NCBI RefSeq assembly: GCF_000252125.1
Contig: NZ_AHKF01000010.1
Span: forward strand, 248,001 to 312,000
Direction of reading: 5' to 3'
DNA: 64,000 bases
Source of the DNA: Flavobacterium frigoris PS1
GTDB taxonomy: Bacteria > Bacteroidota > Bacteroidia > Flavobacteriales > Flavobacteriaceae
Made by a program: the position numbers and the translations under genes. Shown piece by piece: positions 42,111 to 50,828 of the stretch; position 1 is the first letter of the stretch; each line of letters opens with the position of its first letter. The notes beneath the pieces are model-generated. The model was given only the letters and a program-made list of their open reading frames with translations, made no database searches and was not told the DNA's origin.

Positions 42111-43859
42111 ATGAAAAGATATTTGATTTTAATACTGATCAGTTTTCAAGGACTATTGGCTCAAGTGCAATTTGAAGCTAAAGTCAGCAAAACAACGCTT
42201 GGATTAAACGAAAGACTTCGTATTGATTTTGCTATGAATATTGATGGAGATAACTTCAACGAGCCCTCTTTTGACGGATTTAGGGTAATTGCGGGACCTA
42301 GTCAGCAAGTGAGCCAATCGTGGGTAAATGGTAGGAGTTCTTTCGAAAAAATCTACTCCTATTATCTGTTGCCAAATCAAAAAGGGAACTTGGTGATCAA
42401 GCAGGCCACTATTGAATATAATGGACAGGTGTATAAGACATCTCCTATAAAAATCAATGTAACTGCAGCTGTTGAGCAACCTAAAGATCCAAATGACACT
42501 AGCGTTTCAGCAGATAATAATATATATCTGGTTGCCGATATTTCTAAAATGAATCCTTATGTCAATGAACCAATTACAATCGTTTATAAATTGTATTTCA
42601 CCAATGTGGGAATCTCTAATTTTAGAGAATTAAACAAGCCTAAATACAATGATTTTTGGAGCCAAAATATCGAAATAAAGCAACTTGTTGCCGAAGAAGG
42701 CATGTTTAAAGGCGAGAATTATCGTTATGTTGTATTGAAAAAAACAGTATTGTATCCCCAAAAAGCGGGTAAGCTTGATATTGAGCCATTGTCTATGGAT
42801 ATTGACGTGCAGCTGCCTAGCAATCGAAGAGATGTTTTTGGCCGAATGGTCTTGACTGAAGGGAATAAAAGAGTGTCTGCTGGAGCAAAAACTATTACGG
42901 TGAAAGCGCTTCCGGAAAAAGGAAGGCCAGATGATTTCTCAGGGGCTGTGGGTAATTTTGATTTTAAAGTAACACCTACAAAAACGAATCTGAAAAACGG
43001 GGAAAGCCTTGATTTAATTGTAAGTGTTACCGGAAAAGGAAATATGAAATTGTTCAGTTTACCAAAGCCAGTGGTTCCTAATGCGTTAGAAATGTACGAT
43101 GCCGTTCACAACGAACAAGTCAACACTTCCTTGTCAGGAATGTCTGGAAAGGTATCAGACACTTATACAATTGTACCACAGTATAAAGGAAATTATCCTG
43201 TAAAACCAATGCAATTTTCCTATTTCGATTTGGCGACAAAAACCTATAAAACGATAACTTCTGCCGAGGTAATGGTCAATGTGCTAGAGGGACCTACCGA
43301 TACCAGAACTGTAGAAAATCAAAATTCGAAGAATGGTAAGAATAAAATTTCAAGCCTAGAACAATTCAAGTTCATTAAACTAAAAACGAATCTTATATCA
43401 AGAGCACAGGATGATTTCTTTGGATCTCAGTTGTTTTATGGATTATTGTTTTTACCTTTTTTACTGTTGCCACTAATTGTTTTGTTCAAAAAGAAGAAAG
43501 AAGCTATCGATGGCGATGTTGTAGGAAACAGAATAAGAAGGAACAATAAATTGGCCAAAAAATATCTGTCGGAAGCCAAAAAACAAATCAAGAACAAAGA
43601 ACCTTTTTATGTTGCCTTAGAAAAAGCGATGCATAATTTTCTTAAAGCCAAACTACATATCGAAACTGCAGAAATGAGCAAGGACAATATAAAGGAACTG
43701 TTATTAGGCAAAAATGCTAGTCCAGAAGGAGTAAACGATTTTATAGCGCTTACTGAGAACTGTGAAATCGCTAGATATGCTCCTGCCTCAAGTGCTACAA
43801 TCCAGCAAGATTATGACAAGGCTGTATTGATAATTTCAGAGTTGGAAAAACAGATCTAA
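42111..43859 (+). CDS. batD: BatD, large exported membrane protein
   Basis: The 582-residue protein has a signal peptide (MKRYLILILISFQGLLAQ), several beta-sandwich repeats typical of BatD (FEAKVSKTTLGLNERLRIDFAM, DNNIYLVADISKMNPYVNEPITIVYKLY, GNFDFKVTPTKTNLKNGESLDL), and a membrane segment at about 450-470. I use the ATG at 42111; four residues upstream would need TTG. It is the downstream partner of batC. Confidence 0.92.
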   Translation: MKRYLILILISFQGLLAQVQFEAKVSKTTLGLNERLRIDFAMNIDGDNFNEPSFDGFRVIAGPSQQVSQSWVNGRSSFEKIYSYYLLPNQKGNLVIKQATIEYNGQVYKTSPIKINVTAAVEQPKDPNDTSVSADNNIYLVADISKMNPYVNEPITIVYKLYFTNVGISNFRELNKPKYNDFWSQNIEIKQLVAEEGMFKGENYRYVVLKKTVLYPQKAGKLDIEPLSMDIDVQLPSNRRDVFGRMVLTEGNKRVSAGAKTITVKALPEKGRPDDFSGAVGNFDFKVTPTKTNLKNGESLDLIVSVTGKGNMKLFSLPKPVVPNALEMYDAVHNEQVNTSLSGMSGKVSDTYTIVPQYKGNYPVKPMQFSYFDLATKTYKTITSAEVMVNVLEGPTDTRTVENQNSKNGKNKISSLEQFKFIKLKTNLISRAQDDFFGSQLFYGLLFLPFLLLPLIVLFKKKKEAIDGDVVGNRIRRNNKLAKKYLSEAKKQIKNKEPFYVALEKAMHNFLKAKLHIETAEMSKDNIKELLLGKNASPEGVNDFIALTENCEIARYAPASSATIQQDYDKAVLIISELEKQI

Positions 43860-43892
43860 TAATTGGTAATCCACAACTGACAAGTAAACAAA

Positions 43893-44636
43893 ATGAAACA
43901 GATACTTTATATATTTTTATTATTAACTCAAGTGATCTTTGCCCAAAATGGCTTTGAAACAGGGAATGATCTGTATCAAAAAGGCAAATACAAAGAAGCG
44001 GTCGCTGCCTACGAAAATGTTTTGAAAACCAACAAACAATCTTCGGAATTGTATTTCAACTTGGGGAACTGCTATTACAAACTCAACAAAGTGGCACCAG
44101 CTATTTATAATTACGAAAGGGCTTTAGTACTTAGTCCGAATGATAGCGATGTGCTGACCAATTTACGATTTGCCCAAAAGCGAACCATCGACGAAATAAA
44201 AGTGATTCCTAAAGTGGGATTTGCTAAATTACTTCGTGATTTTACAGGTATTTATCATTACAATACTTGGGCGTGGATTTCAGTTGCGTTTTCTGTGTTG
44301 TTTTTATTGTCATTTATTGGGTACTATTTTTCTCAATTGACCGTGTCAAAGAGAATTTTCTTCTTCGGAATGTTCATTATGTTTGTTTTACTACTTATTA
44401 GTGTTGCTGCAGCTATTTTCGAGAATAGCCATTATAAAAATGAAATTCCCGCAGTAGTATTTGCTGAAATGGTAGAGGTCAAAGCAGAGCCCCAAAAATT
44501 GGCGTCAAATGTTGTGACACTGCACGAAGGGACAAAGGTTTTTGTGAAGGAAACGCTGCAAAACTGGAAAAAAATCCAGTTAACTGATGGTACCGAAGGT
44601 TGGATTCAAACATCCGCCATTAAAGAAGTAAAGTAA
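43893..44636 (+). CDS. batE: BatE, TPR and SH3-domain membrane protein
   Basis: The 247-residue protein has a signal peptide, tetratricopeptide repeats (about 20-100, NGFETGNDLYQKGKYKEAVAAYENVL), two membrane segments around 125-180 and a C-terminal SH3b-like module (VEVKAEPQKLASNVVTLHEGTKVFVKETLQNWKKIQLTDGTEGWIQ). This closes the Bat operon, which ends at 44636. The order moxR, DUF58, batD-like, batA to batE is uninterrupted. Confidence 0.9.
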   Translation: MKQILYIFLLLTQVIFAQNGFETGNDLYQKGKYKEAVAAYENVLKTNKQSSELYFNLGNCYYKLNKVAPAIYNYERALVLSPNDSDVLTNLRFAQKRTIDEIKVIPKVGFAKLLRDFTGIYHYNTWAWISVAFSVLFLLSFIGYYFSQLTVSKRIFFFGMFIMFVLLLISVAAAIFENSHYKNEIPAVVFAEMVEVKAEPQKLASNVVTLHEGTKVFVKETLQNWKKIQLTDGTEGWIQTSAIKEVK

Positions 44637-44680
44637 TTCGGTTTTTTTAAGTCGGAAAATTTATCAGGTTTAGAATAAGC

Positions 44681-45202
44681 TTAGGTAGGATTGCTTTCTT
44701 TTTTCTTTTTAAAATCATTGTACCAAGTTTCCAGTGAGGGATAAATGCATTTTGATGTCTCTTGGATCGGATTATAAAATAAGGAATGATCAAGTGTCTC
44801 TTCCTTGGTAATCATATTGTTTATATTGATTTTTTGAAAAAGATTCAATACAATACTTAGAAGCAGTATGGTTTTTATAACACTAAAGAAACCTCCTGCC
44901 AATTTGTTGATCCAACCTAAAAAGGCGAAGTCCATAATTCCAGTAAAAATTTTTGCCAAAACATGTACTACTAACACGACAGCTATAAAAGTCAGTCCAA
45001 AAGCAACTATCTCTATATATTTAGGCGACCAAGAAACATGTCCAGCAAGAGTTTTCCGAACCACATAAGAGAATTTTATGGCAATATAGATTCCCAATAG
45101 CAATGAAATCAAGGAGGCTAATTCTATAAACAGACCATTTTTTATGCCTTTGTACAAGGCGTAAATAAGTAGAGAACCTAAAACAATATCTAAAAAACTC
45201 AT
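44681..45202 (-). CDS. CvpA family membrane protein
   Basis: The 173-residue protein has four hydrophobic segments and the CvpA pattern: MSFLDIVLGSLLIYALYKGIKNGLFIELASLI at the start, then GLTFIAVVLVVHVLAKI and LNKLAGGFFSVIKTILLLSIVLNLF. I use the ATG at 45202, since the frame to 45229 begins with TTG. CvpA-type proteins have roles in envelope and biofilm physiology, but the molecular role is unknown. It is convergent with the Bat operon, with only 44 bp between them. Confidence 0.85.
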   Translation of the reverse strand: MSFLDIVLGSLLIYALYKGIKNGLFIELASLISLLLGIYIAIKFSYVVRKTLAGHVSWSPKYIEIVAFGLTFIAVVLVVHVLAKIFTGIMDFAFLGWINKLAGGFFSVIKTILLLSIVLNLFQKININNMITKEETLDHSLFYNPIQETSKCIYPSLETWYNDFKKKKESNPT

Positions 45203-45288
45203 AGTTAAGGAATAAAGAGAATAGAGCAAAGATAGAAGAATATAGAAATTAGACAGAGAAAAGAAAGCAAAAGAGAGAAGTCATTAAA

Positions 45289-45416
45289 AGAATAAAGAAA
45301 ATAGAGAATAGAATATCCCGAAGTCATAAAGGTAGTTGCTATCTTTGCCAAAATCAATTTTTTTTAACGCAAAGGATGAAGTGTTTTTACTTTATTCTTT
45401 ATTCTATTTTCAAAAA
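45289..45416. repeat. inverted repeat of AAGAATAAAG-type sequence around the next gene's promoter
   Basis: AAAAGAATAAAGAAAATAGA on the left has its inverse TTTACTTTATTCTTTATTCT on the right. The unit AGAATAAAGA/AATAGAG is itself iterated. The whole lies between divergent genes. Confidence 0.45.
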
Positions 45417-45418
45417 AA

Positions 45419-45775
45419 ATGTCAAGAGACACGCAACTTAAAGACCGCTGGGAAAAGCTGGTAAATATACTTTCAGATCAATTTTCACAAGGAGAAGATT
45501 TAGATTTGGACGCCATAATTTATTTAATCGGAGTACAAGAACTAGGAAAAGTTCATAGTGAATATAAAAAAGACGAGAAACTAAATCTGATGCATATCGC
45601 GATTTGCAGATTACTGGAGCCTTATGGTTTCTATGAATTCGAATTTTTTGATGAAGACGGCTGGCCTCATTATAGAGTCAAAGAAGAGTTGCCACCGCTA
45701 AAAGCGGGTGAACAGTCTGTTTTGATGAAAGAGGCAATTGTTAATTATTTTCTGGAAAGAGAAGTTATAGAGTAA
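45419..45775 (+). CDS. conserved small hypothetical protein
   Basis: The 118-residue protein (MSRDTQLKDRWEKLVNILSDQFSQGEDLDLDAIIYLIGVQELG...) is acidic, without signal peptide or membrane segment. Its well-formed, gap-free reading frame and A/T-poor third positions compared with the spacer suggest it is a real gene. I recognise no family. It lies just before pheS but has its own intergenic region on both sides. Confidence 0.7.
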   Translation: MSRDTQLKDRWEKLVNILSDQFSQGEDLDLDAIIYLIGVQELGKVHSEYKKDEKLNLMHIAICRLLEPYGFYEFEFFDEDGWPHYRVKEELPPLKAGEQSVLMKEAIVNYFLEREVIE

Positions 45776-45857
45776 GAATTTAGAATCGCAGATTTAGGAT
45801 TTTTGACTTTAGCTTGTAAACTTTGAACTTTACACTTTAAACCTGAAACAAATTACT

Positions 45858-45865
45858 TAAATTTG
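45858..45865 (+). promoter_or_regulatory. putative -7 element (TAAATTTG) of pheS
   Basis: TAAATTTG matches TAnnTTTG and ends 16 bp before the pheS ATG. No good -33 TTG is seen at the right distance, so the call is tentative. The following GCACACTCA is similar to the sequence GCACTCTCA at 35305-35313 upstream of moxR. Confidence 0.4.
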
Positions 45866-45881
45866 CACACTCAATTATTGA

Positions 45882-46907
45882 ATGAAAATGATAGATAAGA
45901 TAAAAGAATATATTGGTGAAGCACAAGCTTTCTCAACACAAACCCCAGCAGAATTAGAAGCTTTCCGAATTAAATTTCTTGGAAGTAAAGGGCTTTTAAA
46001 AGAGTTTTTTGCCGAATTCAAAAATGTTCCTAACGAACAAAAAAAAGAATTTGGACAAGTAATTAACTTGCTTAAAACTTCGGCTGAAGAAAAAGTAAAA
46101 TCCATTCAAGAAGCTTTGGAAAACAAAGAAGAAAGTAAAGGGTTTTACGGTGATTTAACAAGGTCCGGTGAGCCTGTTACTATTGGTTCCCGTCATCCTA
46201 TATCTTTGGTAAAAAACCAAATTATCGATATCTTTTCAAACATTGGTTTCAATGTTTCCGAAGGGCCTGAAATCGAGGATGATTGGCATAATTTCACTGC
46301 ATTGAACTTACCGGAATACCATCCGGCGCGTGATATGCAAGACACTTTTTTCATTCAAACAGATCCTGATATTTTGTTGCGTACACACACATCATCTGTG
46401 CAAGTGCGTTACATGGAAAACAATAAACCGCCTATACGTACTATTTCTCCGGGAAGAGTTTTCCGTAATGAAGCCGTTTCATCTCGTTCGCATTGTATTT
46501 TCCACCAAGTGGAAGGACTATATATCGATAAAGATGTTTCATTTGCTGACTTAAAGCAAACTTTGTTGCATTTTACAAAAGAGATGTTCGGAAAATCAAA
46601 AATCCGTTTGCGTCCGTCTTATTTTCCATTTACGGAACCAAGTGCTGAAATTGATATTTATTGGGGACTGAAAACCGAAACCGATTACAGAATTACCAAG
46701 GGAACCGGATGGTTAGAAATTGGTGGTTGTGGTATGGTAGATCCTAACGTGCTTAAAAACTGTGGTATCGATCCAGAAGAATATACTGGTTTTGCTTTCG
46801 GAATGGGAATTGAAAGAATTGCCATGCTGAACTATCAAATTGGTGATATTCGTATGTTTTATGAAAACGATGTTCGTTTCTTGGAGCAATTCAAAGCGAG
46901 TATATAA
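45882..46907 (+). CDS. pheS: phenylalanyl-tRNA synthetase alpha subunit
   Basis: The 341-residue protein has the N-terminal coiled coil, then class II synthetase motifs: GSRHPISLVKNQIIDIFSNIGFNVSEGPEIEDDWHNF, FIQTDPDILLRTHTSSVQVRYM, GRVFRNEAVSSRSHCIFHQVEGLYID (motif 2), and GFAFGMGIERIAMLNYQIGDIRMFYENDVRFL (motif 3). It charges tRNA-Phe together with PheT. The pheT gene is not next to it, so the subunits are encoded apart here. Confidence 0.97.
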   Translation: MKMIDKIKEYIGEAQAFSTQTPAELEAFRIKFLGSKGLLKEFFAEFKNVPNEQKKEFGQVINLLKTSAEEKVKSIQEALENKEESKGFYGDLTRSGEPVTIGSRHPISLVKNQIIDIFSNIGFNVSEGPEIEDDWHNFTALNLPEYHPARDMQDTFFIQTDPDILLRTHTSSVQVRYMENNKPPIRTISPGRVFRNEAVSSRSHCIFHQVEGLYIDKDVSFADLKQTLLHFTKEMFGKSKIRLRPSYFPFTEPSAEIDIYWGLKTETDYRITKGTGWLEIGGCGMVDPNVLKNCGIDPEEYTGFAFGMGIERIAMLNYQIGDIRMFYENDVRFLEQFKASI

Positions 46908-46919
46908 TTAATAAGAATT

Positions 46920-47001
46920 AGGAGCTATTTCCAGCTATTCGTTGCAATCTTTTCTTGTTTTAAAGAAAAACAAGAAAAGGATTTTCACTTCTATCTGGGC
47001 T
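46920..47001 (+). repeat. dispersed intergenic hairpin repeat, copy C
   Basis: It begins AGGAGCTATTTCCAGCTATT and ends TTCTATCTGGGCTA, with a central CTTTTCTTGTTTT...AAAACAAGAAAAG stem. It is very similar to copy A (4078-4160), and at the ends also to copy B. It lies directly after pheS. Confidence 0.8.
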
Positions 47002-47059
47002 AGAAAGTTCTAAATAATACTATTTTGTATCTTCAAGACATCATAGCAAAACATTAGTA

Positions 47060-47467
47060 ATGAAAAAAGACATTATCATCCCCGAAGTGGAAAACGTATT
47101 TGTAGCTGCCGTTCAAGAATGGAGCGACGATTTCATGGAGAAAGTATGGTATGCCTATGTAATAAACGATAGCGACTTCCTTATAGAAAGCGTTATGGTT
47201 GTTTCAAAGGCTTTTGGAACCATAGATGGCGAAATGAAGAAAACGTCATTATTGCGTCATGCTTTTGTTGAAGTGCCACCAGTTTCAGTTGTTAAGATTG
47301 AAATGATGGAGAAAAGTGTTTTAGTACTCAATAATGAGTTTATGGTTACTTTTTTCATTGGCAATAAACTATACGACAAGAAATTTATATTTAAAGCAAA
47401 AGCTATTAATGAAGAAGCGACTGAGGAAGTACCTATATTATTTGTTGAGGGTGTCATTGTAAGGTAA
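47060..47467 (+). CDS. conserved hypothetical protein downstream of pheS
   Basis: The 135-residue protein (MKKDIIIPEVENVFVAAVQEWSDDFMEKVWYAYVINDSDFLIE...) has no signal peptide, no membrane segment and an acidic, beta-rich appearance. Proteins like this are common next to pheS in Bacteroidota and are sometimes mis-named as synthetase subunits, but no synthetase motif is present. The function is unknown. A strong terminator follows it. Confidence 0.75.
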   Translation: MKKDIIIPEVENVFVAAVQEWSDDFMEKVWYAYVINDSDFLIESVMVVSKAFGTIDGEMKKTSLLRHAFVEVPPVSVVKIEMMEKSVLVLNNEFMVTFFIGNKLYDKKFIFKAKAINEEATEEVPILFVEGVIVR

Positions 47468-47485
47468 GGCTGTTTTGAAATCATA

Positions 47486-47537
47486 AAAAAAAAGCACATT
47501 TATTTCTGTTTGTAAACAGTAATAAATGTGCTTTTTT
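47486..47537. terminator. hairpin terminator after the pheS-linked gene
   Basis: AAAAAAGCACATTTATT pairs with AATAAATGTGCTTTTTT, with an inner CTGTTT/AAACAG stem. It lies between convergent genes and is flanked by A- and T-runs. Confidence 0.85.
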
Positions 47538-47579
47538 ATTTCGACTAATATTGTGTACAGTATGCCTATATTTTGAGCA

Positions 47580-48332
47580 CTAAAACGAAATAACTTTGGT
47601 CAGTTTGTCCGTGGCCAAAAGACTTGCGTCTTTATTAACATACCAGGTTCTTACTTTTGGTATTTTAATTCCCAAGAAAACCTCTTGTTCGCTTACTACA
47701 ATGTATTCTCCGTCGTTTTCAGTTACGTTATGGTAGAATTGGTATATTTCCATGGCATAGGTTTTTGGATCAAAATAAAAGAGCCAGGAATCTTTTCCGA
47801 TCCCTTCTTCATATTTGACTTTTAAAACCAAATACTCTTTTCCCATAAATTCTTTTTGCTCAACTACCGGATCAATAATCGTTCCTGGGTCTTTAAGTTT
47901 CATTGGCAAACCATATAAAAACGTATAGTAGTTGCGCATGAATTTTGCTCTAGTTTCAGTTAAGTTGTAGGTTTTGGCTTCCTCCTCACTAAATTCTGTT
48001 TTACCGTTTATACTAAATGAGCAATTTTCTTTGTTTACAATATGCTCAATTTTATTCTCGTTTTTCAGAGAACTCAGTTTAAAATATTCTTGCGGTAAAT
48101 CAATACTTATTTCACTCAGACGTTGATTGCCGTTAGGCATTTGCATTTCGATGAAAAGTTTTCCTTTAAATTGACTCCAATTGTTATTTGGGTCGTGATA
48201 TTGAATGGTTTTATTTAGTAAATCTAATCCTGTCATCTGCTGAGCAGAAGCTGGGAAAACAACAACAAGACAAAGGAAAAGCAAGTTGCTCTGCAGCAAT
48301 GCTAATGTTCTTTTGAATAAGATTGCAGCCAT
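47580..48332 (-). CDS. exported LolA-like protein (DUF6503-type)
   Basis: The 250-residue protein has a signal peptide (LFLCLVVVFPASAQQ) and a beta-rich domain resembling LolA-type lipoprotein carriers or the DUF6503 family (MTGLDLLNKTIQYHDPNNNWSQFKGKLFIEMQMPNG..., then LLFYFDPKTYAMEIYQFYHN). The family attribution is by pattern and memory. The function is unknown. It follows gpsA by 42 bp on the same strand. Confidence 0.7.
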   Translation of the reverse strand: MAAILFKRTLALLQSNLLFLCLVVVFPASAQQMTGLDLLNKTIQYHDPNNNWSQFKGKLFIEMQMPNGNQRLSEISIDLPQEYFKLSSLKNENKIEHIVNKENCSFSINGKTEFSEEEAKTYNLTETRAKFMRNYYTFLYGLPMKLKDPGTIIDPVVEQKEFMGKEYLVLKVKYEEGIGKDSWLFYFDPKTYAMEIYQFYHNVTENDGEYIVVSEQEVFLGIKIPKVRTWYVNKDASLLATDKLTKVISF

Positions 48333-48374
48333 ATTCTTGATTTTGTGTAAAATTACTTTTCTGAAGCGAACTAA

Positions 48375-49379
48375 TTAATCAAGTTTGTCTGTTAATTCTT
48401 TAAAGGTAGCTTTAGCATCTTTTCCTTCATACAAAATTTGATATACAGCATCTATAATCGGTGTTTTTGCTCCATATCCCTGATTCAATTTGTAGGCGCT
48501 TTTTGTAGCGTAGTAGCCTTCAGAAACCATGCTCATTTCCATCATGGCGCTTTTTACGGTATAGCCTTTCCCGATCATGTTTCCGAACATTCTGTTTCTT
48601 GAAAAAACGGAATATCCAGTCACTAATAAGTCACCCAAATAAGCTGAGTCATTAATGTTTCGTTTCATTTTGTGTACTTTCTTGATGAATTTTTTCATCT
48701 CGCGGATACCATTACTCATCAAAACAGATTGGAAATTATCTCCGTAACCTAATCCATGTGCGATACCGGCAGCAATTGCATAAATGTTTTTCAACATGGC
48801 AGCATATTCAGTCCCGATAATATCGTCAGTGATTTTCGTTTTGATGTAATTTCCGGCTAAAGTTTTGGCTACAATTTCTGCTTTGTCAGCATCGCCACAA
48901 GCGATAGTTAGGTAGGACAAGCGTTCCAAAGCCACCTCTTCCGCATGACATGGACCGGTGATAACACCAATATTATAATAAGGAATGTCGTATTTGAAGT
49001 GAAAGTGTTCTCCCACAATCATGCTCGTTTCTGGAACGATTCCTTTGATAGCTGAAAAAATCACTTTGTCTTGTAAAGAAACTGTAAGTTTTTCTAGCTC
49101 ACCGTTTAAGAATGCAGAAGGGATTGCAAATATGATGTAGTCAGCATAGGCGACAGCTTCATTAATATCACTTGTCAGTTTAAGTTTGTTTGTGTCAAAC
49201 TCCACTGAACTTAAATAATTAGGGTTGTGCTTGTAGGTTTTAATATGTTCAATGGCAGATTCATTTCGCATGTACCACGAAACTTCAGAAAGATTTACAC
49301 ACAGCATTTTAGTAATTGCCGTTGCCCAACTTCCTCCACCAATCACTGCAAATTTTAAATTTTCGGTCATTTTTTTCAT
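48375..49379 (-). CDS. gpsA: NAD(P)H-dependent glycerol-3-phosphate dehydrogenase
   Basis: The 334-residue protein has the N-terminal nucleotide-binding motif VIGGGSWATAI, GPCHAEEVA with the substrate-binding Lys region (SAIKGIVP), and the C-terminal helical part with NIYAIAAGIAHGLGYGDNFQSVL. It makes sn-glycerol 3-phosphate for phospholipid synthesis from dihydroxyacetone phosphate. Length and motifs are typical. An alternative ATG lies three codons in. Confidence 0.95.
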   Translation of the reverse strand: MKKMTENLKFAVIGGGSWATAITKMLCVNLSEVSWYMRNESAIEHIKTYKHNPNYLSSVEFDTNKLKLTSDINEAVAYADYIIFAIPSAFLNGELEKLTVSLQDKVIFSAIKGIVPETSMIVGEHFHFKYDIPYYNIGVITGPCHAEEVALERLSYLTIACGDADKAEIVAKTLAGNYIKTKITDDIIGTEYAAMLKNIYAIAAGIAHGLGYGDNFQSVLMSNGIREMKKFIKKVHKMKRNINDSAYLGDLLVTGYSVFSRNRMFGNMIGKGYTVKSAMMEMSMVSEGYYATKSAYKLNQGYGAKTPIIDAVYQILYEGKDAKATFKELTDKLD

Positions 49380-49599
49380 TAAATTTAACCAAAAGTACTT
49401 AAAATTGGATGAATTAATTAAAAAAATAATTGAAGATGACTTAAGTTATATGGGGGTGAGAACCTTTAAATTGCAATTAAAATTATTTTTATTATAATAA
49501 TATGCAATAAAAGTTATTTATTAACGTTTAAGCCTATTATAAATTAAGTTTTTAATTAAAAATAAGAATTGAGTTAGTTAGTTTTGTTTTGGTATTATG

Positions 49600-49637
49600 A
49601 AAAAGGCGTCCTGAATTTAATTCCAGAACGCCTTTTT
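49600..49637 (-). terminator. terminator of the alcohol dehydrogenase operon
   Basis: AAAAAGGCGTCCTG faces CCAGAACGCCTTTTT with one mismatch, around a short loop. Read on the minus strand it follows the alcohol dehydrogenase stop codon by about 30 bp. Confidence 0.85.
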
Positions 49638-49668
49638 ATTTCACACTGAATGATTTCAGTATTTTGAA

Positions 49669-50826
49669 TTAGTAACTCATTTCCACAATAGCTTTTACTT
49701 TGTCTAATGTGATATTTTGTCTTTCACCTAAACCTTTCCAGCCTCTTTCGTCAAAACGATTCACAATAAAATCTGCCGTGTCGTCGTATTCTTTCGTGTA
49801 GTCAGAAAGTTTAGTGTCCATTCCCATTTTGTGGAAGAACTCAACTGTTTTATTAATCGCTTCATTGGCAATTTCATCTTCCGTACCTTCTAAGTGGAAG
49901 ATGCGTTTTCCGTATTGTGCCAGTTTTCCTTTTTTAGTTTCAAACATTACTTTGTATAAACTTGGAGCAATAACAGCTAGTGTTCTTGCATGATCAATTC
50001 CATACATTGCAGTTAGTTCGTGACCAATCATATGAGTTGCCCAGTCACTAGGAACTCCTTTTTGGATTAAACCATTCAAAGCCATAGTACAACTCCACAT
50101 AAAGTTAGATGCTAATGCATAATCTTTTGGGTTTTCTACCACTTTAGGACCAACTTCAATTAAAGTTTGCAAAATTCCTTCGGCAATGCGGTCTTGTAAA
50201 TATCCTTCATGAGGATAAGTTAGGTATTGCTCCATTACGTGAGTGTAAGCATCAACAACACCATTTTGTAATTGTCTTTTTGGTAAAGATTCGATTACTG
50301 TTGGATCACAAATAGAGAATTGAGGAAACATAGCTGAACCACCAAAAGCTAATTTTTCTTTTGTAGATTCGATAGTAACTACAGCTCCAGAATTCATTTC
50401 ACTTCCTGTTGCAGGTAAAGTCAATACAGTTCCAAATGGTACTGCGTTCTCCTTAATCAATATGCGTTTTTGCAAGATGTCGATTGGGTTTCCTTCAAAA
50501 TTAACAGCAGCCGAAATAAATTTCACACCATCAATTACAGACCCACCACCAACAGCAAGGATGAAGTCAATCTTTTGTTCTTTAACCACAGCGACAGCTT
50601 TCATTAAAGTTTCGAAGTGAGGGTTAGCTTCTATTCCGCTAAACTCTACAACCTCATGACCTTTAAGATTGTTCATCACTTGTTCGTGAATTCCGTTTTT
50701 AAAGATACTTCCTCCACCGTAAGCTAGTAATATTTTAGCTCCTTTAGGTACGAGTTCACCTAATTTTTCAATTTGTCCTTTACCGAATACAAGATTCGTA
50801 GGATTATATAATTCGAAGTTTAACAT
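49669..50826 (-). CDS. iron-containing alcohol dehydrogenase (YqhD-like)
   Basis: The 385-residue protein has the group III alcohol dehydrogenase pattern: FELYNPTNLVFGKGQIEKLG, AVGGGSVIDGVKFISAA, LPATGSEMNSGAVVT and GHELTAMYGIDHARTLAVIAPSLYKVM, which carry the metal-binding His and Asp residues. YqhD-like enzymes reduce short aldehydes with NADPH and protect against aldehyde stress. It starts 2 bp after the stop codon of the DJ-1/PfpI gene, so the two are one operon. Confidence 0.93.
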   Translation of the reverse strand: MLNFELYNPTNLVFGKGQIEKLGELVPKGAKILLAYGGGSIFKNGIHEQVMNNLKGHEVVEFSGIEANPHFETLMKAVAVVKEQKIDFILAVGGGSVIDGVKFISAAVNFEGNPIDILQKRILIKENAVPFGTVLTLPATGSEMNSGAVVTIESTKEKLAFGGSAMFPQFSICDPTVIESLPKRQLQNGVVDAYTHVMEQYLTYPHEGYLQDRIAEGILQTLIEVGPKVVENPKDYALASNFMWSCTMALNGLIQKGVPSDWATHMIGHELTAMYGIDHARTLAVIAPSLYKVMFETKKGKLAQYGKRIFHLEGTEDEIANEAINKTVEFFHKMGMDTKLSDYTKEYDDTADFIVNRFDERGWKGLGERQNITLDKVKAIVEMSY

Positions 50827-50828
50827 GC

